From the NCBI RefSeq assembly GCF_014596525.1, contig NZ_MSJP01000098.1, forward strand, positions 62,001 to 126,000: a DNA stretch of 64,000 nucleotides, read 5' to 3'. The translations under genes and the position numbers were made by a program. The DNA comes from Streptomyces sp. CBMA291 (GTDB lineage: Bacteria > Actinomycetota > Actinomycetes > Streptomycetales > Streptomycetaceae). Within the stretch, counting starts at the first letter, position 1; the number at the start of each line of letters is the position of its first letter. Shown here piece by piece: positions 40,358 through 49,139 of the stretch. A model generated the notes under the pieces. The model did not search any database. It was not told the DNA's origin and saw nothing but the letters and a program-made list of their open reading frames with translations.

Positions 40358-42160
40358 GTGGACCGCGCAAGACCCCTCACCCTGCTCCTCGCGGGCGCCC
40401 TCGCCGTCGGCGGGCTCGCCGCGCTCACCCCCGCGGCCCAGGCCGCCGACGCCGAACTGGCCCGCAACGGCGGCTTCGAGGCCGGTCTCGACGGCTGGAG
40501 CTGCTCGGGCGGCAGCGGCACCGCCGTCTCCACCCCCGTCCACAGCGGTACGAAGGCGCTCCAGGCCACCCCCGCCGGTGCCGACAACGCCCGCTGCTCG
40601 CAGACCGTCACGGTCAAGCCGAGTTCCTCGTACACGCTCAGCGGCTGGGTGCGCGGCAGCTACGTCTACCTCGGCGCCTCCGGCACCGGCACCACCGACG
40701 TCTCCACCTGGACGGGCTCCGCCCCCGACTGGCAGAAGCTCAGCACCACCTTCACCACGGGCCCCTCCACCACCTCGGTCACCATCTACACCCACGGCTG
40801 GTACGGCACCCCCGCCTACCAGGCCGACGACCTCTCCCTGTTCGGCCCCGGCGGCGACCCGGTCCAGCTCCCGGCCGCCCCCACGGGCCTCGCGGCCGGC
40901 TCCCCGACCTCCACCAGCGTGCCGCTCACCTGGACGGCGGTCTCCGGGGCCACCTCGTACAACGTCTACCAGGGCGCGACCAAGGTCCAGACGGTCACCG
41001 GCACCTCCGCCAACGTCACCGGCCTCACCGCCTCCACCGCGTACACCTTCCAGGTCAGCGCCGTGAACAGCGCGGGCGAGTCGCCGAAGTCGGGCGGCGT
41101 GACCGCGACCACGACCAGCGGCGGGGGCGGCGGCAACACCGACCTGCCCGCGCACGCCCTCGTCGGCTACCTCCACGCCAGCTTCGCCAACGGCTCCGGC
41201 TACACCCGGATGGCCGACGTCCCCGCCTCCTGGGACATCATCAACCTGGCCTTCGGCGAGCCGACCTCGGTGACCTCGGGTGACATCCGCTTCAAGCTCT
41301 GCCCCGTGACGGAGTGCCCCACCGTCGAGTCGGAGGCCGACTTCAAGGCCGCGATCAAGGCCAAGCAGGCCGCGGGCAAGAAGGTCCTCATCTCCATCGG
41401 CGGCCAGAACGGACAGGTCCAGCTCTCCACCACCGCCGCCCGCGACACCTTCGTCAGCTCCGTCTCGAAGATCATCGACGAGTACGGCCTCGACGGCCTC
41501 GACATCGACTTCGAGGGCCACTCGCTGTCGCTCCAGACCGGTGACACCGACTTCCGCAACCCGACCAGCCCGGTCATCGTCAACCTGATCCAGGCGGTCA
41601 AGACCCTCAAGGCCAAGTACGGACAGAAGTTCGTCCTCACCATGGCCCCCGAGACCTTCTTCGTCCAGCTCGGCTACCAGTACTACGGCTCCGGCCCCTG
41701 GGGCGGCCAGGACCCGCGCGCCGGCGCCTACCTGCCGGTCATCCACGCCCTGCGCGACGACCTGACGCTGCTCCACGTCCAGGACTACAACTCGGGCTCC
41801 ATCATGGGCCTGGACAACCAGTACCACTCGATGGGCGGCGCGGACTTCCACATCGCCATGACCGACATGCTGCTCACCGGCTTCCCGGTCGCGGGCAACG
41901 CCGACCGCTTCTTCCCGGCCCTGCGCGCCGACCAGGTCGCGATCGGCCTCCCCGCCTCCACCCAGGCGGGCAACGGCCACACCGCCCCGGCCGAGGTCAA
42001 CAAGGTCCTCGACTGCCTCACCAAGAAGACCAACTGCGGCTCGTACCAGACCCACGGCACCTGGCCCGCCCTGCGCGGTCTGATGACCTGGTCGATCAAC
42101 TGGGACCGCTACAACCAGTGGCAGTTCTCGAACAACTTCTCCGCGTACAAGTGGAGCTGA
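40358..42160 (+). CDS. Secreted GH18 chitinase with carbohydrate-binding and fibronectin III domains
   Basis: 600 residues. Signal peptide about 1-30 (TLLLAGALAVGGLAALTPAA, cleavage near AQAAD). A CBM-like beta-sandwich follows (residues 31-165, NGGFEAGLDGWSCSGGSG), then a FnIII domain (about 170-255, PTGLAAGSPTSTSVPLTW), a Gly linker and the GH18 barrel. The active-site motif DGLDIDFE ends at catalytic E386. It hydrolyses chitin outside the cell by substrate-assisted catalysis. The GTG at 40358 has GGAGG 5 bases upstream. DasR-type sites precede it. Its 3' end overlaps the converging phosphatase gene by 65 bases. Confidence 0.94.
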   Translation: MDRARPLTLLLAGALAVGGLAALTPAAQAADAELARNGGFEAGLDGWSCSGGSGTAVSTPVHSGTKALQATPAGADNARCSQTVTVKPSSSYTLSGWVRGSYVYLGASGTGTTDVSTWTGSAPDWQKLSTTFTTGPSTTSVTIYTHGWYGTPAYQADDLSLFGPGGDPVQLPAAPTGLAAGSPTSTSVPLTWTAVSGATSYNVYQGATKVQTVTGTSANVTGLTASTAYTFQVSAVNSAGESPKSGGVTATTTSGGGGGNTDLPAHALVGYLHASFANGSGYTRMADVPASWDIINLAFGEPTSVTSGDIRFKLCPVTECPTVESEADFKAAIKAKQAAGKKVLISIGGQNGQVQLSTTAARDTFVSSVSKIIDEYGLDGLDIDFEGHSLSLQTGDTDFRNPTSPVIVNLIQAVKTLKAKYGQKFVLTMAPETFFVQLGYQYYGSGPWGGQDPRAGAYLPVIHALRDDLTLLHVQDYNSGSIMGLDNQYHSMGGADFHIAMTDMLLTGFPVAGNADRFFPALRADQVAIGLPASTQAGNGHTAPAEVNKVLDCLTKKTNCGSYQTHGTWPALRGLMTWSINWDRYNQWQFSNNFSAYKWS

Positions 42161-42860
42161 CCCCCAGCACCAGCAGGCTCAGACAGAGACTGGCCAGCAC
42201 GTCCAGCGGCCAGTGGTAGCCCCTCAGGACCAGCCCGGTTCCCGTCACCGCCGTCAGTACGGCGGCGACGGGAACCAGCCGTTTCGAGACCAGGAAGGCC
42301 GCGCCGAAGTACGCCACGGCGGCCGTCGCCGTATGACCCGACGGGAAGTAGCCGTGGTTCCAGGGGTCCAGCGGGCCGGGGCGGGCCGTCCACGCCTTCA
42401 GGGGGACCACCAGGAGCGGGACGGCGCCCATCGCGAGACCCGCGTACAGCGCGGCGAGCCGACGGCCGCGCCACACCGCGTACGCCATCGCGCAGCCGAG
42501 CACGGGCAGGGCGACGCTCATGGAACCGAGGTCGGAGGCCAGCTCGGAGAGGGGCCGGGGAACCGTGTCCACCAGGGCCCCGGAAAGGCGTTCGTCGAGC
42601 CGGACCAGCGGGCCGTGGACGAGCACCTGCCAGGTCGTGACGGCGAGGACGAGCAGCGCAGAGAAGATGGCCGGCCGCCCTGGAACAGGGGGGGTGGTTC
42701 CAGGGCGGCCGAGGGGACCGGGCCGCCGCTCGCCCCGGGGGGTGTGGGGCGAGCGGCCATCCGATCGGTGAGGAGGTCCGGGGCACGGGGCCCCGGTGGT
42801 GTGCGCGGCGGCACGGTGTGGGCGGGGCTGGGGAGGCTCCGCCCGGGGTGTTTCTCTCAT
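42096..42860 (-). CDS. PAP2-family membrane phosphatase
   Basis: 254 residues. Motifs of the PAP2/lipid phosphatase family are KAWTARP near residue 160, YFPSGHTATAAVAY near 172 and LRGYHWPLDV near 220. Five or six membrane segments are visible. The family removes phosphate from undecaprenyl pyrophosphate or phosphatidic acid; which applies is unknown. The first 75 residues are a Pro/Arg-rich extension containing an unusual 15-bp inverted repeat in the DNA, but no start codon exists in frame after it, so the ATG at 42860 is kept. TACGGT eight bases before it may be a -10. The 3' end overlaps the chitinase gene. Confidence 0.72.
   Translation of the reverse strand: MRETPRAEPPQPRPHRAAAHTTGAPCPGPPHRSDGRSPHTPRGERRPGPLGRPGTTPPVPGRPAIFSALLVLAVTTWQVLVHGPLVRLDERLSGALVDTVPRPLSELASDLGSMSVALPVLGCAMAYAVWRGRRLAALYAGLAMGAVPLLVVPLKAWTARPGPLDPWNHGYFPSGHTATAAVAYFGAAFLVSKRLVPVAAVLTAVTGTGLVLRGYHWPLDVLASLCLSLLVLGVSSTCTRRSCSRTATGCSGPS
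42672..42711. other. Perfect 15-bp inverted repeat inside the PAP2 gene
   Basis: CGGCCGCCCTGGAAC (42672-42686) pairs exactly with GTTCCAGGGCGGCCG (42697-42711) around a 10-base G-rich loop. It lies in the low-complexity N-terminal extension of the PAP2 gene. Its strength equals that of intergenic terminators, so a regulatory role is possible. Confidence 0.7.
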
Positions 42861-42945
42861 CCGCAGAAACCGTACGGCAGAGAAGAGGGGACCGACAGCG
42901 GGAAACGCGTCCCGCCATCGGCCCCCCACACACTCTTCACCTCTT

Positions 42946-42976
42946 CACACGGCCCGCCGACCCGGTGGGCCGTGTG
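42946..42976 (-). terminator. Terminator after gabT
   Basis: CACACGGCCC (42946-42955) pairs perfectly with GGGCCGTGTG (42967-42976), with an inner CCG/CGG, 57 bases past the gabT stop on the minus strand and before the PAP2 gene start. Confidence 0.7.
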
Positions 42977-43033
42977 AGCCGGTGGGCCGCAGATCCGCAG
43001 ATCCGTGGCCCCGCGGCCCCGCGGACTCGTGGA

Positions 43034-44368
43034 TCAGATCGAGGCCAGCTCGGTCTCGATGATGTCGAGGCCCTCGTTCAGCAGGTCCTCGCCGATGACC
43101 AGCGGCGGCAGGAAACGCAGCACGTTGCCGTACGTGCCACAGGTCAGGACGAGCAGACCCGCCGCGTGGCAGGCCTTCGCCAGGGCGGCGGCACCGGCCG
43201 CGTGCGGCTCCTTGGTCGCCGGGTCCTTCACCAGTTCGATGGCGATCATGGCGCCGCGACCGCGGATGTCGCCGATGACCGGGAACTTCTCCTGCATGGT
43301 GACGAGGCGGGCCTTCATGACCTCCTCGATGCGGCGGGCCTTGCCGTTGAGGTCCTGCTCCTTCATCGTCTCGATGGCGCCGAGCGCGGCGGCGCAGGCC
43401 ACCGGGTTGCCGCCGTAGGTGCCGCCCAGACCGCCGCCGTGGACGGAGTCCATGATCTCGGCGCGACCCGTCACGGCGGCGAGCGGCAGGCCGCCCGCGA
43501 TGCCCTTGGCGGTGGTGATCAGGTCCGGGACGATGCCCTCGTCCTCGCACGCGAACCACTGGCCGGTGCGGCAGAAGCCCGACTGGATCTCGTCCGCGAC
43601 GAAGACGATGCCGTTGTCGTTGGCGAACTTCACGATCGCCGGGAGGAAGCCCTTCGAGGGCTCGATGAAGCCACCCTCGCCGAGGACCGGCTCGATGATG
43701 ATCGCGGCGACGTTCTCGGCGCCGATCTGCTTGGTGATCTGGTCGATCGCCTGGGCGGCGGCCTCCTGGCCGGCGTTCTCGGCACCGGTCGGCCAGCGGT
43801 AGCCGTAGGCCACCGGCACGCGGTACACCTCGGGCGCGAACGGACCGAAGCCCTGCTTGTACGGCATGTTCTTCGCCGTCAGCGCCATCGTCAGGTTCGT
43901 CCGGCCGTGGTAGCCGTGGTCGAAGACGACGACCGCCGGGCGCTTGGTGTACGAACGGGCCACCTTCACCGCGTTCTCGACGGCCTCGGCGCCCGAGTTG
44001 AACAGCGCGGACTTCTTGGCGTGGTCGCCCGGCGTCAGCTCGGCCAGCGCCTCGCAGACCTCCACGTAACCCTCGTACGGCGTCACCATGAAACAGGTGT
44101 GCGTGAAGTCCTGGAGCTGCGCGGCGGCCCGGCGCACCACGGCCTCCGCGGAGGCGCCGACCGAGGTCACGGCGATGCCGGAACCGAAGTCGATCAGACG
44201 GTTGCCGTCGACGTCCTCGATGATGCCCCCACCGGCCCGCTTGGTGAACACGGGAAGCGTGGAACCGACGCCACCGGCGACCGTGTCGAGACGGCGAGCC
44301 TGAAGCTCCTGCGACTTCGGACCGGGGATGGCGGTGACGACGCGCCGCTCCTGCGGGACAGCGTTCAT
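43034..44368 (-). CDS. gabT: 4-aminobutyrate aminotransferase
   Basis: 444 residues. Class III PLP aminotransferase. K288 in TTAKGIAGGLP binds PLP; FNSGAEAVENAVKVARSYT binds phosphate; FVADEIQSGFCRTG precedes the lysine; and GLGGTYGGNPVACAAALGAI is typical of GabT. It moves the amino group of GABA to 2-oxoglutarate, giving succinic semialdehyde, the step after the aminobutyraldehyde dehydrogenases encoded elsewhere in the window. The ATG at 44368 has AGGAG about 7 bases upstream, and TAGCCT (44421-44416) is a plausible -10. Substrates such as 5-aminovalerate are also possible. Confidence 0.88.
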   Translation of the reverse strand: MNAVPQERRVVTAIPGPKSQELQARRLDTVAGGVGSTLPVFTKRAGGGIIEDVDGNRLIDFGSGIAVTSVGASAEAVVRRAAAQLQDFTHTCFMVTPYEGYVEVCEALAELTPGDHAKKSALFNSGAEAVENAVKVARSYTKRPAVVVFDHGYHGRTNLTMALTAKNMPYKQGFGPFAPEVYRVPVAYGYRWPTGAENAGQEAAAQAIDQITKQIGAENVAAIIIEPVLGEGGFIEPSKGFLPAIVKFANDNGIVFVADEIQSGFCRTGQWFACEDEGIVPDLITTAKGIAGGLPLAAVTGRAEIMDSVHGGGLGGTYGGNPVACAAALGAIETMKEQDLNGKARRIEEVMKARLVTMQEKFPVIGDIRGRGAMIAIELVKDPATKEPHAAGAAALAKACHAAGLLVLTCGTYGNVLRFLPPLVIGEDLLNEGLDIIETELASI

Positions 44369-44612
44369 GCGGGGCTCCTGGGGATGATCTGGACGCACTT
44401 GCGGGTTTCCTCCGCAGGCTAGGCGCGGGGGAGACGCCTGGGCATGCGCCGATAGGGAGTGGTCGTGGGCGTGTCGTTATCCGAGATGGACATGGCGGTT
44501 CCGTTTCCACCCCCGCCCCCCACCCCCGCGAAACCCCTCCGCGGACCCCCGGGCCCACTAGATTGACGCTGGCACAGACGCGGCGACCTGGCTGGTCAGG
44601 GGGCAGGGGTAC

Positions 44613-47087
44613 ATGGAGAACGACGGCAGGTACGAGTCGGGTGGGAGTCGGGGGGAGGGGGGTGGGGTGCCGCCGATCGGCGGACCACAGGGCGGCCCCG
44701 CACGGGACGGCCGGATTCCGGCCGGACCTCCGGCGGACACCACAGCGCCCATGGACATCCCCCCGGCCCGAGTCCGGCCCGTGCCCCCACCGCCCTCCGC
44801 CCCGCCCGCTTACGGCCGGACCGCACCGCCGAGGCCCCCACAGCCCCCCGGCGCGCCCCCGGCCGTCGTCGAGTGGCTGGACGCCCCGCGACCCGAGGCG
44901 GGCCTCGGCATCTGGCGGTTCCGCCACGTCCCGCCACCGGCCGCGGCGCCCGTCCGGCTCGCCCCCGTCACCGTCATCGGCATGCTCGTCCCGCTCGCGG
45001 TCGGCCTGCTCATCTGGTCGGCCTTCCGACGCGGCACCCTCCCCTACATGTGGGCGGTGCTCAAGACCCTCACCCCGGGGGACTGGTGGTACAGCCTCGG
45101 CACCACCCCCCGTGACTGGCACGGGCAGGCGGCGCACGAGGTCTTCGCCGGAGCCTTCTTCGTCGGGCTCGTCTGCGCCGTCGCCGCCGTCGGCTCCTGG
45201 GGCCGCATCGTCCGCTTCTACCTCGACCGCTTCCGGCCGCCCGGCCGGGCGGCGCTCACCGGCGCTGGGGCCCTGATCGCCCTGATGTTCGTCTGGCCGG
45301 AGGCCTTCGGACTGGGCTGGGACCCACTGCCCATCGCCACCCCCGCGCTCTCCCTCGTGGCCCTCGTCGCCGGCAGCTACACCGCCCTCGGCTCGCCCTT
45401 CCTCGTCTACCCGGTCTACGCGCTCGTCACGGCGCTCGTCCTGCGGCCCTTCGCCCGGGTCGGTGGCTGGCTCCCCCTCCTCCGCGCCCGCCGGGCCACC
45501 ACCGCACCGGTCCCCGCAGCCGCGCCCGAGACCGCACGCTCCCGCTGGCCGGAGCTGCGCGAGGCAGGCGCCCATCAGGCCGCCGAGGTGCTCACCGCGG
45601 AACTGGCCGCCGGACGCATGAGCGATGCCGACTGCGCCCGGATCCACCGCGCCTGGCGGGACCCCGCCCGCCGTGCCACCGTCGCCGACCTGATCCTCAA
45701 GGAGGGCGCCGCCGCGGACGCCCACCCCTCCGGCGCCCGCGATCTGCCGGGCCGCCGGGCCACCCACGACCTGCTCCTCGGCCAGGTCCGCGTCGGCCGG
45801 TACGCACCCGCCGAGCGCACCCCGGACGCCTACCACGGCGCCGGTCTCGCCCTCGACCCCGGCCTCCTCGGCACCTCCCTCCTCGCGGTGGGCCCCTCCG
45901 GCGCGGGCAAGACCCGGCACCTCGTCGCACCCGTCGTCGAGACGCTCGCCCTGCAGGCGCTCACCGGCTCCTGCGCCGTCGTCGCCGTCGGCCCGGCGGG
46001 ATCACCGCTCGGCCCCGACGCCTCGTACGACGTCGTCGTCCGCCTCGGCGACCCCTCCTCCCGCTACGACCTGGACCTCTACGCCGGGGCCACCGACCCC
46101 GACGAGGCCGCCGACTTCCTCGCCGAGGGACTCGTCGGCGACATGGAAGGAGTGGAGACCCGGCGCGCCGCCACCGTGCTCGCCCAGCTCATCGGCCCCT
46201 ACCGGGTCGCCTACGGACGCTTCCCGACCGTCCCGGTCCTGCGGGAACTGCTCGAAGCCCGCCCCGAGACCCTCCAGGCGCTGCTCGGCCTGCTGCCCGA
46301 GGACGGCGCCCCGGCCATGCGGCGAGAGCTGGACTCCCGTATCCGCCAGGTCGGCACCGCGACCGACGTCGGCCCCGTCCTCGCCGACCGGCTCGCCGCC
46401 CTCGACCGCCCGGTCTTCGCCGACTTCTTCGGCGGCGGACGCGACGCACGGCCCTTCTCGCTGCGGGCCGTCGCCCAGCACCCGATGCGCGTCCGGATCG
46501 CCCTGCCCGAGGGCGGTCACGAGGAGGCCGCCCGGCTGCTCAACCGGCTGCTGCTCGCCCAGTTCCAGTCCGTCACCCGCGACCGGCCGGGCCGGAGCCA
46601 CTTCGTCTGCCTGGTGCTCGACGAGGCCGCGGGCGCCCTGACGGCAGGAACCCTCCGAAGCCTCCAGCGGCTCCGCCCGCAGAACGCTGGCGCCGTCCTG
46701 GCACTCCGTACCCTCGCCGAAGTGCCCGAGGCACTGCACGGCCCGCTGCTCGCCGTCGTCGGCTGCCGGATGGCCTTCGCAGGACTTCCCACCTGGGACG
46801 GGCGGGCCTTCGCCGAGGCCTGGGGCACCGAACGGGTGGAGACCAAGGAGGTCGCCCACCACACCGTCTTCGCCGACCAGCCGATGACCCGTGCCCTCCA
46901 CGCCCTCCGGAAACTCGTCACCGGCAAAGCCGTCACCACCGAAGCCGTCACCGTGCGGGAAGTCGAGCGGCAGCGGTGGTCCGCTTCCGATCTCGCGCAT
47001 GCCGTGCCGCCGGGGCACGCCGTGCTCTCGCTCACCCATGTGCGGGGGGAGCACGTGCCCCCGCTGCTCGTGGAGTTGAACGGCTGA
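44613..47087 (+). CDS. TraD/VirD4-like membrane-anchored ATPase of unknown role
   Basis: 824 residues. Residues 1-105 are Pro/Gly-rich; about four membrane segments span residues 115-295 (VTVIGMLVPLAVGLLIWSAF, IALMFVWPEAFG, LVYPVYALVTALVL). The ATPase domain begins near 410 with Walker A VGPSGAGKTRHLVAP and Walker B FVCLVLDEAAG near 675, in the style of type IV coupling proteins (TraG/TraD). No relaxase, T4SS or integrase gene is nearby, so it is a chromosomal relative rather than a conjugation gene. Function unknown. TAGATT at 44559-44564 is a likely -10. It precedes the PucR gene by 209 bases. Confidence 0.7.
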   Translation: MENDGRYESGGSRGEGGGVPPIGGPQGGPARDGRIPAGPPADTTAPMDIPPARVRPVPPPPSAPPAYGRTAPPRPPQPPGAPPAVVEWLDAPRPEAGLGIWRFRHVPPPAAAPVRLAPVTVIGMLVPLAVGLLIWSAFRRGTLPYMWAVLKTLTPGDWWYSLGTTPRDWHGQAAHEVFAGAFFVGLVCAVAAVGSWGRIVRFYLDRFRPPGRAALTGAGALIALMFVWPEAFGLGWDPLPIATPALSLVALVAGSYTALGSPFLVYPVYALVTALVLRPFARVGGWLPLLRARRATTAPVPAAAPETARSRWPELREAGAHQAAEVLTAELAAGRMSDADCARIHRAWRDPARRATVADLILKEGAAADAHPSGARDLPGRRATHDLLLGQVRVGRYAPAERTPDAYHGAGLALDPGLLGTSLLAVGPSGAGKTRHLVAPVVETLALQALTGSCAVVAVGPAGSPLGPDASYDVVVRLGDPSSRYDLDLYAGATDPDEAADFLAEGLVGDMEGVETRRAATVLAQLIGPYRVAYGRFPTVPVLRELLEARPETLQALLGLLPEDGAPAMRRELDSRIRQVGTATDVGPVLADRLAALDRPVFADFFGGGRDARPFSLRAVAQHPMRVRIALPEGGHEEAARLLNRLLLAQFQSVTRDRPGRSHFVCLVLDEAAGALTAGTLRSLQRLRPQNAGAVLALRTLAEVPEALHGPLLAVVGCRMAFAGLPTWDGRAFAEAWGTERVETKEVAHHTVFADQPMTRALHALRKLVTGKAVTTEAVTVREVERQRWSASDLAHAVPPGHAVLSLTHVRGEHVPPLLVELNG

Positions 47088-47096
47088 GGCGAGAAC

Positions 47097-47185
47097 CCCG
47101 CCCGCCCGGCCGAGCCGGGACACCATGCGGCCCGCCCGCCCGGCCGGGCCGCGTCCCTCCGCGACCCGCCCGCCCGGCCGAGCCG
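47097..47185. repeat. Three 21-bp units at an exact 34-bp period
   Basis: CCCGCCCGCCCGGCCGAGCC plus one G occurs at 47097, 47131 and 47165; the second copy has one A to G change. The spacers differ. They fill most of the gap between the ATPase and PucR genes. Confidence 0.8.
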
Positions 47186-47200
47186 TGCCCCCCGCCCGGC

Positions 47201-47263
47201 CCGCTCGGCTGAGCGGGTGCCCCCGTGTGCTGGCACAATCGGGGGCGTCGCTCGGTTGAGCGG
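47201..47263. promoter_or_regulatory. Paired operator-like palindromes upstream of the PucR gene
   Basis: CCGCTC-GGCT-GAGCGG (47201-47216) and CGCTC-GGTT-GAGCG (47250-47263) are related inverted repeats with centres 48 bp apart, each followed by GTGCCCCC or GGTGCCCCC. A CACAAT at 47234-47239 between them is a -10 candidate. The pair could be an autoregulatory site for PucR. Confidence 0.5.
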
Positions 47264-47296
47264 TGCCCCCTCGCTCAAAGGTCCGTCGGTCCGCAC

Positions 47297-48850
47297 ATGC
47301 CGCCCACCCTCGCCTCGCTCGTCCAGCACTCCTCGCTCAAACTCGTCGTCCGTGCCGGTGAGGACCGTCTCGACACCCCCGTCCGCTGGGCCCACGTCAG
47401 CGAGCTGGCCGACCCCGTCCCGTACATGGAGGGCGGCGAACTCCTCCTCACCACCGCGCTCACCCTCGACGCCGAGGACCTGGCGTCCATGCGCCGCTAC
47501 GTACGCCGGCTGCTCGGCGCCGGAGTCGTCGGGCTCGGTTTCGCCGTGGGCGTCAACTACGAGGAGATCCCGCCCGCGCTCCTCGCCGCCGCCCGCGAGG
47601 AGCACCTGCCGCTCCTCGAAGTGCCCCGCCGCACCCCCTTCCTCGCCATCAGCAAGGCCGTCTCCGCCGCCATCTCCGCCGACCAGTACCGGGCCGTCAC
47701 CGCCGGTTTCGAAGTCCAGCGCGAGCTGACCAGAGCCGCCCTCGCCGAGGGGCCCGACGCCGTCGTCGCCCGGCTCGCCGCCCACGTCGACGGCTGGGCC
47801 GCGCTCTACGACACCTCCGGCTCCGTCGTCGCCGTCTCGCCCGACTGGGCGGCCCGCCGCGCCGCCCGCCTCACCCCCGACGTGGAACGCCTCCGCGCCC
47901 GCCCGGCCCCCGCGAGCGCCGTCGTCGGCGGCACCGACGACCGCGTCGAACTCCAGTCCCTCGGCACCGGCCGACGCGTCCGGGGCGCCCTCGCCGTCGG
48001 CACGGCCGCCCCCCTCGGCACGGCCGAGCGGTACGCCGTGCACTCGGCCATCGCCCTTCTCACCCTCACCACCGAACGCTCGCGTTCCCTCCAGGCGGCC
48101 GAACAGCGCCTCGGCGCCGCGATCCTGCGCCTGTTGCTCGAAGGCCAGGCGGACCACGCCCGCACGGTCGCCGGCGGGGTGTACGGCGGACTCCTCGACG
48201 CCCCCTTCCGCCTCCTCGTCGCCGAACCCGCGGGCTCCGAACCCGCCGGGGAACCCGCGCTCCCGCTGCTCGCCGAGGACCTGGAAGCCGCCGCCGCCCG
48301 CGCCGGAGAGGCCGTCCTCACCGTCGCCGAGAGCGAACACCGGCTCGTCGTCCTCGCCGGGGACGACGGCGCGGTCGTCACCGCCTGCGGGGGATACGCC
48401 GCCCGGGAGGCCGAGGAGGCCGGAATCGTCGTCGGCCTGTCCGCGCCCACCGCGCCCGCCCTGACGGCAGCCGCGTACAAACAGGCCGAACAGGCGCTCT
48501 CGGTCGCCCGGCGACGCGGGCGCGCGCTCGTCGAGCACGAGGACCTGGCGGCCGGTTCGGTCCTTCCGCTCCTCGCCGACGACGCCGTCCGCGCCTTCGC
48601 CGACGGCATGCTCCGCGCCCTCCGGGACCACGACGCCACCGGCCGGGGCGATCTGGTCGCCTCCCTGCGCGCCTGGCTCTCCCGGCACGGCCAGTGGGAC
48701 GCGGCGGCGGCCGACCTCGGCGTCCACCGGCACACCCTCCGCTACCGGATGCGGCGGGTGGAGGAGATCCTCGGCCGCTCGCTCGACGATCCGGACGTAC
48801 GGATGGAGCTGTGGCTGGCGTTGAAGGCCACGGAGGAGGGGGCGAAGTAG
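47297..48850 (+). CDS. PucR-family transcriptional regulator
   Basis: 517 residues. The N-terminal PucR domain covers about residues 5-125 (WAHVSELADPVPYMEGGELL, EEHLPLLEVPRRTPFLAISK). The middle lacks recognisable motifs. The C-terminal HTH_30 is clear: WLSRHGQWDAAAADLGVHRH, TLRYRMRRVEEILGRSLDD. Members activate purine, GABA or other amine catabolic genes; GabR-like PucR proteins control gabT and succinic semialdehyde dehydrogenase in some actinobacteria and bacilli. The gabT gene and an aldehyde dehydrogenase gene lie within 4 kb on either side, making them likely targets. The ATG at 47297 is chosen as the first start before the conserved domain. Confidence 0.88.
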   Translation: MPPTLASLVQHSSLKLVVRAGEDRLDTPVRWAHVSELADPVPYMEGGELLLTTALTLDAEDLASMRRYVRRLLGAGVVGLGFAVGVNYEEIPPALLAAAREEHLPLLEVPRRTPFLAISKAVSAAISADQYRAVTAGFEVQRELTRAALAEGPDAVVARLAAHVDGWAALYDTSGSVVAVSPDWAARRAARLTPDVERLRARPAPASAVVGGTDDRVELQSLGTGRRVRGALAVGTAAPLGTAERYAVHSAIALLTLTTERSRSLQAAEQRLGAAILRLLLEGQADHARTVAGGVYGGLLDAPFRLLVAEPAGSEPAGEPALPLLAEDLEAAAARAGEAVLTVAESEHRLVVLAGDDGAVVTACGGYAAREAEEAGIVVGLSAPTAPALTAAAYKQAEQALSVARRRGRALVEHEDLAAGSVLPLLADDAVRAFADGMLRALRDHDATGRGDLVASLRAWLSRHGQWDAAAADLGVHRHTLRYRMRRVEEILGRSLDDPDVRMELWLALKATEEGAK

Positions 48851-48917
48851 CCCCCGTGGCCCGTTTTCGCCCCCCTGGGTCCCCTTTTTCGCCCGCCTCC
48901 GCTCCCCTCCCCGTGTC

Positions 48918-49139
48918 TCAGCAGCCGTCGTTGCCGCAGCCCATCGTCCCGACGTCATTCCCGTTCCGGCTGTTCGACCGGCCGTTCGCGCGTGCTCCCG
49001 CGCGCACCAGTTCCCCGGCGGTCAGCGTCACGGCGGCCACCGCGCGGGCCCCCTTCGGTCCGCCCCGCGCGGCCCACACCACGCAGACGCAGCCCACCGC
49101 GGCGAGTGCGACGACACCGATCAGAGCGGTAAGGACCAT
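48918..49139 (-). CDS. Small membrane-anchored protein with Cys-rich tail
   Basis: 73 residues, not previously recognised by me. Residues 2-24 (VLTALIGVVALAAVGCVCVV) form one membrane segment, followed by a basic middle (ARGGPKGAR, ARANGRSNSRNGND) and the C-terminal MGCGNDGC with two cysteines. Codon use is high GC3 like real genes here, and GAGGAG (49146-49151 on the minus strand) sits 6 bases before the ATG. It converges with the PucR gene; the 67 bases between hold only pyrimidine-rich sequence. Function unknown. Confidence 0.6.
   Translation of the reverse strand: MVLTALIGVVALAAVGCVCVVWAARGGPKGARAVAAVTLTAGELVRAGARANGRSNSRNGNDVGTMGCGNDGC

Noticed and set aside
42945..45920. 991-codon minus-strand frame over gabT and the ATPase gene
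   Set aside because: Its lower part is gabT in the wrong frame and the rest is antisense; no domain is recognisable.
44613..47087. Integrated conjugative element
   Set aside because: Only a TraD-like ATPase is present; no integrase, relaxase, replication gene or direct-repeat ends were found.
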